Notes: generated by a model not told the origin, from the letters alone. Shown: positions 17,998 to 26,813, numbered from the stretch's first letter. The stretch: 43,749 nucleotides of DNA from Caballeronia catudaia (GCF_001544755.2 NZ_FCOF02000048.1:1-43749), one strand, 5' to 3'. Made by a program: numbers and translations.

Positions 17998-18470
17998 TCG
18001 ACCCCTCGTTGAGTATCAACGGTCAGACATAGCCTTCGAGACTGCACCCACCCTCCGCTGAGCGCTGCCCCAGCCATTTCACATTAACCGTCATTGTGCC
18101 TTACCAGGGCTCTAGAGCTTGGGCCTGGACATCCTGTGCGTCCTGTGCGCGGCACGGCCGTCGCAGGGCGCGTTCTGCAGATCGTCAAACGAATTGACCG
18201 ATCATGACGCACGTCGTTGACGACTTCGCGGTATCGTGCGCCGTCCCGTTTCGCGTCGACCGGCAATCTGCGGTCGAACGACCCACGGACCCGTCGGGGC
18301 CGTTAGGAATTTTCGTCGACAGGAAGACGAAGCCATCATGGAAACACGCATGTGGACGTCCCGTTTAGAAGCATCGCGCGGGCATGACAGAAGCTCGCGG
18401 TCGCAACTGGCTTGATTATTGCTGGGGAATCAGTCCAATATTCAGCAGACAAAGCGCCGGGCGGATCTCA
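17998..18470. other. Divergent intergenic region between kinase and response regulator
   Basis: About 470 bp with promoters presumably in both directions. No gene with recognisable homology was found. The downstream frame is open from ATG 18384, but the receiver homology begins only after 18490. Confidence 0.5.
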
Positions 18471-18887
18471 ATGGAAGGACGAACCAGCTTGCCAGTCGCC
18501 CTGCTTGCGGAAGACGATCCTCAATCAGCCGCAGCGTGGACGGGCGTTCTGCGCCTAAACGGATGGGAGGTGGTATGGGCACCGGACGGTGCCGCAGCGC
18601 TCCTGCTTGCGCGACAAGCCAGGCCAGATCTTCTCATCACCGACTTCGACATGCCGAAAATGGACGGGCTGTCGCTATGTCTCGCATTTCGGACTGACTC
18701 AGCACTTGCGAATGTGCCGATCATCCTCGCGTCCGCCAACCCCTCGGCGGTCGAAAAAAATGCCACGGCGCACGACTCCTTTTTACAAAAGCCTGTTAAC
18801 GCCTTCACGCTCCTCGCGGCGATCGCTGCAATCACAATCCCGAGGAGGCCGCCGGACGTGACGGGAAGCAAAAGCGAGCCGGTCTAG
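18471..18887 (+). CDS. Single-domain response regulator (receiver)
   Basis: A 138-residue stand-alone receiver domain. Acidic pocket residues are in LLAEDDPQS (Glu14-Asp15-Asp16), the phospho-acceptor is Asp58 in LLITDFDMPKMDG, the Ser/Ala switch is in ILASANPS and the conserved Lys is in LQKPVN. No output domain follows. I chose ATG 18471 because the fold begins almost at once. An in-frame ATG at 18384 would add 29 residues without homology. It is probably a phospho-relay intermediate or diguanylate-independent switch served by the hybrid kinase transcribed in the opposite direction (15610-17997). That link is inferred from position only. Confidence 0.85.
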   Translation: MEGRTSLPVALLAEDDPQSAAAWTGVLRLNGWEVVWAPDGAAALLLARQARPDLLITDFDMPKMDGLSLCLAFRTDSALANVPIILASANPSAVEKNATAHDSFLQKPVNAFTLLAAIAAITIPRRPPDVTGSKSEPV

Positions 18888-20032
18888 ACTACTTTAAGTA
18901 GTCGCGCCGTTCGCGAGCGCAAGCTGAACGAGCGTGCCGAGCATCGCTCGAGGTAGCCCTTGATTCAGGTTGGCAGAACCTCTGAGGCGTCCTTTATGAG
19001 GGATAAGACTGCCAAACCGACCGGCGGTTGAATCGGTCCTGGATGACAGGCGGCTTGTTACGCCGCTACCTCCTCGCGCCGGGCAAGACGTGATCTTGGG
19101 TTACAGCGGACCCTTTGCCCAGCTCGTTTCGGAAACGCCGTTCCTACTCCCACGACGTCGCGGTTTGGGTGCTTATCTTTTCGCGAGAAGCGCCAGCAGT
19201 TCGTCGCCGTCAATGAACCCGGTCGCGACGCGAACCGCAAATCCACCGCGAGTCTTCGTTGGCAAAAACGCGCACGGCACCTAACGAGACGAATCGACCA
19301 TCCTCCGCCCGGAAGTTCGAACCCGCGCCGGCCGTTGAGCGACGGCTTGCCCCGTGGAATGCCTTCGAGTTGCTAACCGTCGTCAGTTATTTTGAGGGCT
19401 CGTCGATCTCGTACGCAATCTGTTTGCCTTCGCGCAATCGATCCCGTGCCTTTCGAAAGGCGTTGCTTGTGAGGCATCCAACCAGGCATGCCCTGATTTC
19501 TGCCCGGACGGTTTGGGGGAAGACATCTGGGCTTATAGCCCCGCTCGGCGATGGCTTGCATGATCCGGTTCTCTTGCTGCTGGCTCACGCGTAGCGGTTT
19601 CCCTGGTCCAGCTCAGCTGCCCCGATCGCTCGGTTGGCTCTTCACGAATGTCTGCGCGACATCATCGACGTTCGGGTGGTAGTTAAGTTGGTTCGCCCGC
19701 GCGATTGCCCACCAATCCATCGCCGTCCGACGACGGCGTCGGTCGGAGTTTTTGACTTCTTGGCGATCGGGCCACTGCACGCCAGAGGCTGATTCGCAGG
19801 CCCGGCGCGCCCCCGCTTCGGCCGGCCCGCACCGAGTTCACCACGCAGCTTGCGCCGCAGCTCAGCCGGTAAGGCGCTCGATCTTGATCGCCGCTCCCGC
19901 TTGATCATCACCGGATCGTTGACGGCCTTCCACGAATTCGTGAGGCTCGACAGGACCCTGGACATAGGAATCAGGTCCAGCTACTTTCTTCATACATAAG
20001 CCAGAGCCGCTACGGCGCATGGAGAGAGACCC
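18888..20032. other. Gene-poor relic region
   Basis: About 1.1 kb without an intact gene. It contains a recombinase relic at about 19757-19945. There are also minus-strand coding-like fragments at about 19175-19330, one ending FIDGDELLALLAKR and an overlapping frame containing SLGAVRVFANEDSRW. These suggest a small gene destroyed by frameshifts. I cannot name it. Confidence 0.45.
19757..19945 (-). pseudogene. Fragment of a large tyrosine recombinase
   Basis: About 60 codons match the segment just before the catalytic domain of the recombinase at 4095-6359. Visible pieces are WKAVNDPVMIKRER, then out of step LPAELRRKLRGEL, then a trace of the repeated GGCCACTGCACGCC unit. Both flanks have been lost. 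It is therefore a fourth, nearly erased copy of this family in the window. Confidence 0.7.
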
Positions 20033-20221
20033 ATGAAAGATTCGTTTGAACCCATTGTCCTTCGAATCTATCAAACCCCGAACGGACAATGGGTGGGGCG
20101 ACTAATGATCGGCAACGAGGATCTTGGTTGGCTTTCGGGGTGTGCCTCGCCTACGGAGGTGGAGCAGGCGATTCGTGAAACCGGTATGTGCCCGGACAGG
20201 GTTGAGGTGCGTGCTTCATAG
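20033..20221 (+). CDS. Small conserved hypothetical protein
   Basis: A 62-residue protein with a good SD (GGAGAGAG, 8 bp before ATG 20033). The sequence is orderly for a real gene: MKDSFEPIVLRIYQTPNGQW, then VGRLMIGNEDLGWLSGCASPTEVEQAI and RETGMCPDRVEV. This suggests a small beta-hairpin plus helix fold. I associate short proteins of this look with Burkholderiaceae genomes but know no function. It has no signal peptide. It stands alone between two degenerate stretches. Confidence 0.65.
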   Translation: MKDSFEPIVLRIYQTPNGQWVGRLMIGNEDLGWLSGCASPTEVEQAIRETGMCPDRVEVRAS

Positions 20222-20768
20222 TTTCATGAAGCCGTTGGACTTCGATGGCGGCCTACGGTCAGATTTAACGCGCCATGAGCGCCTGTCATGCAGAAGAATC
20301 GCGGGCCTGGGTCGTGGCGCCCACGCGACGAGCGAGCGGTGCGGCAGGCAGGAAGAACCCCTCGCGGTTCTCTCAAGGCTACCGCAGCCCTAATCCAAGA
20401 CGAAGCGTCGCCACCGCGCCCACGCCCCGAAGAACTCTTCATCGCCGGTACGGTCTGATTCATCTACATCTGAACGAGCGCGTGGGCACTGTCGTCAGAC
20501 GGACACCCGCGCGTCTCGTACGAATCCACTGCGGAAAATCGTGCACGGGCTCCGCGGGAGGATAGTCATAGGGCCTGCGCCTGTGATGTTCGACAGGTGG
20601 ATCGATAGTGTGCGGTGCCGCTCCTGTCATTGCGAGCCGCCCGGCAATACTGACGCTAACCGTTGTCGGCTGCTTGGCCCAGCCGAATTGCCGGTTCGGC
20701 GTGCAGGGGTCCTCCCTATGTTCTGCACGCCGCTCCTGTATTTTGAGGTCCACTCCCGGGAACCTCGA
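20222..20768. other. No gene recognised
   Basis: About 550 bp. A minus-strand frame around 20460-20600 contains a plausible protein-like tail (YDYPPAEPVHDFPQWIRTRR) but no start signal or family match. It is probably relic DNA. Confidence 0.4.
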
Positions 20769-21050
20769 CTACCGCTCGAGTCCCCTGGCCGGTTGACGCT
20801 CATGCGGCGTCGCCGGACGATCTCTCGTTCGTGGCTTCTCTACAACGTGTGATTCGCAGACGGTCGACACGGCGCTTTTATAGACGGTCTGGATACCCGT
20901 CGGCGACTCCAATGCAAGAACGTATTTGTCAAACGAGATCAACTGGCCGGTCAGTTTGATCCCGTTCACCAGAAATACCCAAACGACTTCCCGTTCGCGC
21001 ATGAGGGCATTCAGGAAGTCAGCTTGGATGTCGTTCGCATCGGTGAGCAT
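20769..21050 (-). CDS. Divergent Hfq-like RNA chaperone
   Basis: A 93-residue protein with an Hfq-type Sm domain. It has the N-terminal helix IQADFLNALMRERE, Sm1 FLVNGIKLTGQLISFDKYVL and Sm2 TGIQTVYKSAVSTV. Compared with E. coli Hfq, Gln8, Phe39, Lys31, Gln52, Tyr55 and Lys56 are retained. Asp9 is Ala, Tyr25 is Phe, Gln41 is Lys and His57 is Ser, so the YKHA signature reads YKSA. The proximal uridine pocket is therefore altered. The C-terminus is short and basic (ESHVVEKPRTRDRPATPHER). I chose ATG 21050, where homology begins. It is likely an accessory Hfq paralogue on acquired DNA, since the housekeeping gene normally sits with hflX and miaA, which are not here. Confidence 0.85.
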   Translation of the reverse strand: MLTDANDIQADFLNALMREREVVWVFLVNGIKLTGQLISFDKYVLALESPTGIQTVYKSAVSTVCESHVVEKPRTRDRPATPHERQPARGLER

Positions 21051-21120
21051 GATGGCATATTCCAGTCGTTTATCTCGCCAACGGTTCCGTGGTTCGTTGC
21101 GCCACCGAACGACGCCGCCC

Positions 21121-22702
21121 CTATAGCTCGTCCTCGTCATAGTAGCGCGCGGCGGCCTCGAGCATCCGTCGACGCTCCGCCCGCACGTAAATGGAAGTCG
21201 TCTGCAAAGAGGCGTGACCGAGGATCGCCTGCACGACATCGGTGGGCATCTCGCGCGCAACGGCGCGCGTGCCGAAAGTATGCCGAAAAGCATGCGCCGA
21301 GGTGTTCGCCAGTTGCACCAGGTCGTCCGCGCTGAAGTCGGCCAGCGCAGCGGTCTGCGCGCTCAAGCGTTGCACCGCCATGCGCACGAGCCGTCCCAGG
21401 GCATCGACGGTGTACGGCACGTCTTGCGCGTTCACGTCGTGCCGATCAAGCGCGGCGCGCGTACCCGGAATCCACTGCGGCGCGACCAGCGGCCCGTCAG
21501 CGCGTGGGGCGTCGAAGTCGCGCCCCCGGTCGTTCCAGTGTGCCCGCAGGGCGCCGATCGTCGCCCCGCTGACCGGCACCGTGCGCTGCTTGCGACGCTT
21601 GCCAATGATGCTGAGCGTCCACACTGATGAGGCTCCACGGCCGGGTGCCGTCGAGCTCATGGGCTTGGCCTGCGTTGTCCCGCCCGGCGTCGTCTGCGTG
21701 GTCGAACCCGACGCGGTGCGGCGCGACGTTCGCCCCTCCTCGGGCGCCTCAGCGATCCGCAGGTCTTCTCGACGCGCGAGCGCAACTTCCGCACGCCGCA
21801 ACCCGGAATCGCCCATCAGCAAAATCGCCGCGCGCGCGGCGCGCCACTGCCTGAGCTCGTCATCGTCTTGCGGCTCCGCCCCACCGAAAGCAGGCCCGCA
21901 AGGTCGTCGGCCGATCGCGATAGCGGTGTAGATATGCGTGCACCGCTGCGAGGTCGTGCTCGGCGCGGACGAAAGCGAAGTTGGCCGCTCGGTTGACGCC
22001 CGTCGCGCCGGACAACGCTGCAGGCACGACCAGGTGCTCGAAGGGCGCGAGCCGCGGTTCGCTCGGATCGCCGCCGATGACAATGACACGCTCGTCTCCC
22101 TTCCCTTCGCTCGCACTGGCCGGCACCAACGACGTGGTGTCGACGTCGGCGGCGACCTTCGCCCCGAGCGTCGCCTCGTGCCGCCGCAGCCACGCGACGA
22201 GCGTCCGCGCGCGCAAGGCGCCGATGCGCGGCACCGAGCGCCACCAGCTGCCGCCGCGCGCATTGCAGTAGTCGACCAGCGCGCCGAGCGTGCCGATCCC
22301 CTCCCCGTTCAGGCGCTGCGCGATCAGCGGCCGGAACCACAGGTGTACCGGGTGTGTCACGAGCGGGACGGCCGCCGCCAAGGTCGATGCCTGCTCGACC
22401 ATGCGCAAGGTCATGGCCGTGAGCTTCGCGCTGCCGTGCTGCTTGATCGATGCTCGCAGATGATCGGCTAGGACCGACGAGCCATGCAGCAGCGCGAGAT
22501 GAACCAGGTCATCGCGCATCGTGCCCAAAAACCGTTCCATCGCGTCGGCACTGGCCGCGTGCGGCGAGCGCTCCGGATCGTAGTAGAGCCGCGCGATGGT
22601 CGCCGCCGGCAGGCGCTGCACGAACGCGCGCAGCGCCGTGAAGTCGGTGCGGGTATAGGTGCGCGGCGGCGGCAGGGTCAGCTGTTGCGGTTGATTGGCC
22701 AT
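21121..22702 (-). pseudogene. Large tyrosine recombinase with internal deletion (copy 3)
   Basis: A more divergent third member of the recombinase family. The N-terminal part from ATG 22702 (TYTRTDFTALRAFVQRLPAAT, WWRSVPRIGALRARTLVAWL, FAFVRAEHDLAAVHAYLHRY) runs to PTTLRA at about 21900. There the frame shifts and roughly 170 residues, including the core-binding domain, are missing. The catalytic domain resumes at about 21890 and is complete: GDSGLRRAE, HAFRHTF, LGHASLQTTSIYV. No helper gene and no copy of the 22-bp palindrome precede it, unlike the other copies. The missing segment and frameshift make it non-functional as written. A PIN-type toxin-antitoxin pair lies immediately upstream. 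Confidence 0.85.
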
Positions 22703-23055
22703 CGCGAGGCGCTCTTGTCTGCAATTCGAAGGAAGCAAGTGGCTTCCAACACGTGTCCGAACCGGTGCGGCTTTTCAGGGAAGGACGGTAGGGCTATGGA
22801 GGCGCGCCCCGCCCGCCGTGAACAACTTGGTCCCACACGACTAGCTGCGGCGCCGAGACCGCCAGACGCGCCGCATCCGGATGCGCCGGATTGACCACGG
22901 CATGGCATTCCGCTCGACGCCCACGGCCCCCCAACCCGGCGACGCGGAACGCACCCCCGCCCATGCCCGCGCTTCGCGCTTCGCGCTTCGCCGGTTCCGG
23001 TGACCATTCGACTTTCCGCGGCGGGGTCACGTTGGGCCTGCTCGGCTCCATGGCT
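22703..23055. other. Intergenic, no gene seen
   Basis: About 350 bp between the recombinase pseudogene and the PIN toxin gene. It is GC-rich with open frames but no homology or translation signals. Confidence 0.45.
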
Positions 23056-23493
23056 TTACTCGGGAACGACGAGGCGCAGCCCTGGCAGGTCAGCGAAGTC
23101 GGCGCTATTCAGGGTCATCAGCGCGTAACCGTGTTCGATGGCTTGCGCGGCGAGCCACAAGTCGTTGTACCGAGGCCGTGGCGAACGACCCGATTGTTTG
23201 ACCGCCGCGGCGAGGACACCGAAGGCCGCTGCCGTGTGCCGGGATACCTCAAGAATCGGCCGCCGCTCGAGCTGTTGGAGGTAGGCCGCGCGCCCGGCCC
23301 GCTCGACTGGGTCAACACAGGCTTGCACACCGAAGCCGAGTTCGCCGAGCGAGATCACCGAGATGAACACGGGGGCCTCGCCGGCCAGATCGATTACTGT
23401 CTGACCCGCCAGAGTTTTCGCGGCCAGCGCGACCCAAATGCAACTGTCGAGGATCACGCCTTCGTGCACGCCCACGTGCCCGGCTGCGGACAT
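23056..23493 (-). CDS. PIN-domain toxin (VapC family)
   Basis: A 145-residue PIN-domain ribonuclease. The acidic active-site residues are visible: Asp in VILDSCIWVAL, Glu in ISLGELGFG, Asp in YNDLWLAAQA and Asp in NSADFADL. VapC-type toxins cleave tRNA or rRNA to arrest growth. I chose ATG 23493, 8 bp after the antitoxin stop. GTG 23511 overlapping the antitoxin is an alternative. It is paired with a Phd-type antitoxin rather than an AbrB- or RHH-type one, a common mix-and-match. It is located directly upstream of recombinase copy 3. Confidence 0.9.
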   Translation of the reverse strand: MSAAGHVGVHEGVILDSCIWVALAAKTLAGQTVIDLAGEAPVFISVISLGELGFGVQACVDPVERAGRAAYLQQLERRPILEVSRHTAAAFGVLAAAVKQSGRSPRPRYNDLWLAAQAIEHGYALMTLNSADFADLPGLRLVVPE

Positions 23494-23501
23494 GGCCTGG
23501 G

Positions 23502-23756
23502 TTACGCCCACGGATCCCGCACCCCCTCATCGAAATCGACGCGGCTCTCTTCAAGCCAGGCTTGGGCCTGTTGCGGCGTCAGCACCGCCGGCAGTCCCGC
23601 GAGCGCTTGCGCCGCCGTCATCACCGGTTCGGGCGGCACGAGGCGCGCGACCGGCAAATTGTTGCGCTCGATGATCACCGTCTCGCCGTTACGCGCGACG
23701 GCGTCGAGGATCTGGCGGGTTTGCCGCGCCAGGTCGGTGGCCGTGATGGTCTGCAT
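23502..23756 (-). CDS. Phd/YefM-family antitoxin
   Basis: An 84-residue antitoxin with the Phd/YefM DNA-binding N-terminus (TITATDLARQTRQILDAVARNGETVIIERNNLPVARLVP, read in two parts). It is followed by an extended C-terminal helix (LTPQQAQAWLEESRVDFDEGV) that would wrap the PIN toxin. A good SD (CAGGAG) lies 7 bp upstream. It likely represses its own operon through the repeat at 23782-23799. Confidence 0.9.
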   Translation of the reverse strand: MQTITATDLARQTRQILDAVARNGETVIIERNNLPVARLVPPEPVMTAAQALAGLPAVLTPQQAQAWLEESRVDFDEGVRDPWA

Positions 23757-23781
23757 GCTTAGCTCCTGCGATTTGTATCAA

Positions 23782-23799
23782 TACGCATTTTACGCATTT
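23782..23799. promoter_or_regulatory. Tandem 9-bp repeat, candidate antitoxin operator
   Basis: TACGCATTT is repeated immediately head to tail, 26 bp upstream of the Phd antitoxin start. Phd/YefM proteins bind paired short sites in their promoters, so this is a reasonable operator. The role is inferred. Confidence 0.5.
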
Positions 23800-24363
23800 C
23801 GGCACCGCGTTGGACTTATATTAGCGCCCAGAACGGGGTGTAAAGTGGATGACTCGTCATTTTTGCCATTAAATCGTTCACTGCTAATAATAATTAGCGG
23901 GCAAATGCGGCCTACTTCGCCGAACGTCACTCAATCCGGCGTCAAATGCGCGTTTCGAACTGAACATAAGTGTTTCTATCTGCTTTTCGTAGAACGCTTA
24001 AAATCGACATTTTTCAGCGCCGAGCACGAACGCCTCGACACCGCAGCGGACCGTTCGCCTGCTACCACGTGGTAGCCAAATTAAAGTACCCCATGGACAT
24101 CGTCACGCTCAGCCGACGGCAATCGTGCTGGCCCGCACGCAGTCCTTGGCGGCGGTCGCTTTGCCACAGCACTCCGCGTTTTGAAAAGGCCTGAGCCCAG
24201 GAAACACGCGGAGCGCGTCGCAACGACGTAGCCGTGGAATTGGTCGTTTCGCGCGAAACGCGATTTTTCACCTTGCGGCTGCCCCGAGCAACTTCGGCGG
24301 CTGGGCCCGGAGCGCATTGGCATCAAGCTCTCATGGTCCCGGGCGTCGACGGTGGTAAAATTT
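23800..24363. other. Intergenic between two toxin-antitoxin operons
   Basis: About 560 bp, locally AT-rich (about 23860-24010), with no supported gene. It contains the perfect 16-bp palindrome GCTACCACGTGGTAGC at 24061-24076, which shares its CCACGTGG core with the sites next to the Xre gene. Confidence 0.5.
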
Positions 24364-24397
24364 CGCCACGTGGCGTAAAATACAGCGACACGTGGCA
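24364..24397. promoter_or_regulatory. Paired CACGTG palindromes, candidate Xre operator
   Basis: CGCCACGTGGCG (24364-24375, perfect palindrome) and CGACACGTGGCA (24386-24397) have centres 22 bp apart, about two helical turns. The second ends 15 bp before the antitoxin ATG. The spacing fits cooperative binding of a dimeric repressor over the promoter. Confidence 0.6.
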
Positions 24398-24412
24398 GAT
24401 TGGAGGGCCGAA

Positions 24413-24931
24413 ATGAAGCAGACCGCTCGCGGGAGGGAGAATGCAAAGCCGTTTCGCAGCCTTGTTCTTGCCCTTCAGATGCGCATTTCGTCGTTCGGAG
24501 CCTACGTCAGCAATGGGACCTCGCTGGTCGCAGACATGACCAAAATTGCCGACATGACCCCGTTACAAGCTCATGATGTTGTAACGAGGGGTCTACCGGT
24601 GGCCCTCGCGCGCGACATGATCGACGAATATGGTGTGGTCAGCCGGGAAGCGTTACTTCTTGCAATCGGCGTCAGTGAGCGAACCCTGCAGCGAGGCAAA
24701 GACGAAAGCCGCCTGCTCGACAGTAATGCCACGGATCGGCTGCTCAGGCTTGCGTCCATTACGGAACAGTCGATCGATGTGCTTGGATCGAAAGAAGCAG
24801 CCGAACAATGGCTATCGCAGCCCGCGATCGGGCTCGACCAGCGTCGGCCAATCGATCTGTTGCAAAGCTCAGAGGGTGCCGAACTGGTCAAGACGCTGCT
24901 TACGCGCATGGACTACGGGGTCTACTCTTGA
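24413..24931 (+). CDS. Xre/MbcA/ParS-type antitoxin
   Basis: A 172-residue antitoxin of the Xre-RES class. An N-terminal helical DNA-binding region runs from about 60 to 115 (LPVALARDMIDEYGVVSREALLLAIGVSERTLQR). The C-terminal MbcA/ParS domain (ATDRLLRLASITEQSIDVLGS, EQWLSQPAIGLDQRRPIDLL, GAELVKTLLTRMDYGVYS) is the standard toxin-capping part. I chose ATG 24413 with GGAGGG 7 bp upstream. The longer GTG start at 24392 lacks an SD and would lie inside the operator. The stop overlaps the toxin start by 4 bp (TTGA). It is expected to autorepress through the CACGTG boxes. Confidence 0.92.
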   Translation: MKQTARGRENAKPFRSLVLALQMRISSFGAYVSNGTSLVADMTKIADMTPLQAHDVVTRGLPVALARDMIDEYGVVSREALLLAIGVSERTLQRGKDESRLLDSNATDRLLRLASITEQSIDVLGSKEAAEQWLSQPAIGLDQRRPIDLLQSSEGAELVKTLLTRMDYGVYS

Positions 24932-25428
24932 CGCCTTTGCCGGCGGGGCTTGGAACGAGCGCACTAACGGTTTGGCGCCTCGAACGAGAGAAGCACTTCC
25001 CTACCTGGAACACGGCCGAGGGTGCTTTTCTCGTTGGCGGACGGTGGTCGTCGCCCGGTCAGCGTGTGATCTATGCCTCGCTGGACCCAGCCACTACGAT
25101 ATTGGAAGTGGCCGTGCACAAGGGCTTTAACGTCTTGGATAGCGTGCCACATCGACTACTGGAAATTGAACTCGGAACCACTCCGATCAAAGTCCTCCTC
25201 CCTTCGGAGGTTCCAAATCCTCATTGGTTGAGCCCGGGTGCCGTCAGTCCAAATCAACAAAAATTCGGCGACGCGCTCTTAGCTGCAAGCCCGCTCGCCA
25301 TTGTGCCGAGCACCGTAAGCAACCACTCGTGGAACTTGCTGATTAACATTTCCTCAGCCTCAGATCTGGTGTCTCTGAAGAACCATGAACGATTTGCGCT
25401 CGATCCTCGGCTTACGATGATTCGGTAG
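24928..25428 (+). CDS. RES-domain NAD-degrading toxin
   Basis: A 166-residue RES toxin. Conserved features are VWRLER (Arg17), FLVGGRWSSPGQRVIYAS (Gly-Gly-Arg-Trp and Tyr49), ATTILEVAVH (Glu60), WLSPGAVSPNQQKFGDALL and the Ser-rich VPSTVSNHSWNLLIN. Known family members destroy NAD+ by phosphorolysis or hydrolysis. The reading frame has no ATG after the antitoxin. TTG at 24928, overlapping the antitoxin TGA as TTGA, is the only sensible start, so translation should be weak and coupled. That keeps toxin below antitoxin. Confidence 0.9.
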   Translation: MTPLPAGLGTSALTVWRLEREKHFPTWNTAEGAFLVGGRWSSPGQRVIYASLDPATTILEVAVHKGFNVLDSVPHRLLEIELGTTPIKVLLPSEVPNPHWLSPGAVSPNQQKFGDALLAASPLAIVPSTVSNHSWNLLINISSASDLVSLKNHERFALDPRLTMIR

Positions 25429-26127
25429 CCCGAGCGATTGGCGTTTTCGGTATCGCGCAATCGCGCAAGTAGGCGTCGTGATTTAAAATTCGCTTCGGAG
25501 CATTTTTTATGCAGCGATATGCAATTTGCGAATGGGAGTCTGTTTGGTCCAGCGAGCCTTCTGAAGCATCGGTTCTTGCTGGACATGGAATCCCGCGTGG
25601 TCATCGCTATGCCAAGATTGGATCCGTCGTCGTCGGTCGCCAATGAGCCTGAAGCATGTCGCATACACGCAGCAGATACTCGACGAGGCATACAACTGGA
25701 TCTGGAGACGAGCCGGAAGGATTTCAGTTCGTTCGCAAAGCGCCCCCCTCCTTGGGCGACGAGAGCGTGGCCCTGGCCGCCCTTTCCAACGGACGAGGAT
25801 GCAGAAGTACTTGAAGACGATCGTAGCTTCCATGTCCACCGCGATGAGTTCAGCTGCGTTGCAAGTCCACTGCCCTATGTCGTCGATTGGCGAGACAAAC
25901 TCGCGTCACCCATGGGAATCGCCGATTCGCCAGCAGTCCGCTAGACCTCCCAAAAACGTGAACGGGCTAGAGCCCGCCAAACGAGGTCAGCCTCCGACAT
26001 TCGACCGCGCTCAACGGATTAACGCAAAAGAAACGGGCTCGCATGCCGTCATACACCGGGTAAAGCCAGTACAGCTGTCCGGGACAGCTCAACCGAATAC
26101 GCGATTCAAACCGCGGAGAAACCAATC
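25429..26127. other. Region with only a possible 45-codon ORF
   Basis: About 700 bp. A 45-codon frame at 25509-25646 (starting MQRYAICEWESVW) has GGAG 9 bp upstream and could be a small gene or a fragment. A fragmentary frame at about 25690-25944 (containing SFHVHRDEFSCVASPLPYVV) looks coding but has no start. No family was recognised. Confidence 0.4.
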
Positions 26128-26562
26128 GTGCTCAAGGGAACCGTCAACGTTTTCGAAGTCGGTCAACGACTCCACATCGTCAAGCAGGACATGATCAAGC
26201 GTCGCGCTGCAGCCGCAGGAGCTGAAGGGGTGAGCGTCGTGGAGGAGCGAAAGATCGCCTCAGCTTTCTACAAGCTCGTGCAGACAGAAATGGGATTTTC
26301 GCAAGCAACAACAGCACAATATGTCCGCGTTTACAAGCGATTCGCTGACTCGAAGCACCGCTCGCAAGTGGAAGCGCTTTTCACGGCCGGCGACCTCGCA
26401 TTACTTGTCCCTTTTCCGGACGACGAACTCGACAACGTTGTCTCCGCGAAAGAGGCTAATCCAGGTATGACTCGCAACCAGCTTAAGCAACGATTAGGAG
26501 CCCGCAAGGCAGGTGAACTTGTGCTTGATTGTCGTCCGGAACATTCCCCTCCTAGGCCGTGA
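26128..26562 (+). CDS. Hypothetical protein with ParB/DUF3102-like helical region
   Basis: A 144-residue protein starting at GTG 26128, with GGAGA 8 bp upstream. The central part (residues about 35-115) is all helical: VVEERKIASAFYKLVQTEMG, FSQATTAQYVRVYKRFADS, ALFTAGDLALLVPFPDDELDNVV and NPGMTRNQLKQRL. The pattern is reminiscent of DUF3102 or ParB-type phage/plasmid proteins, with helix-turn-helix near SQATTAQYVRVYKR. Identity is not certain. There is no membrane segment or signal. It stands alone between the Xre-RES pair and the IS66 insertion. Confidence 0.65.
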   Translation: MLKGTVNVFEVGQRLHIVKQDMIKRRAAAAGAEGVSVVEERKIASAFYKLVQTEMGFSQATTAQYVRVYKRFADSKHRSQVEALFTAGDLALLVPFPDDELDNVVSAKEANPGMTRNQLKQRLGARKAGELVLDCRPEHSPPRP

Positions 26563-26813
26563 AGCGTGCTAAGTGGGCGGGCCCTACCCTCCGCGAATGC
26601 TCTCGCCTCGGCCATCGCCGACATTGACGCTGGTCGCGATCAAAGTCGGCAGCCTATCGGATTGCTGACCTTGGCGGTGTCGCACGGCAGGACTGCAACT
26701 GTCTGCGTCAGCGAACTCACACTAACGACCCTCTTCGGCCGTTGAGGCTGGCGCGAGGTGAACGGCGGCTTCCGAGGGCACATCGGTCATCGATCTTTTT
26801 GAGTCGTTAAGTA

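Noticed and set aside
22891..24075. 394-codon plus-strand frame
   Set aside because: Antisense to the PIN toxin and Phd antitoxin, both of which have their catalytic or DNA-binding motifs intact.
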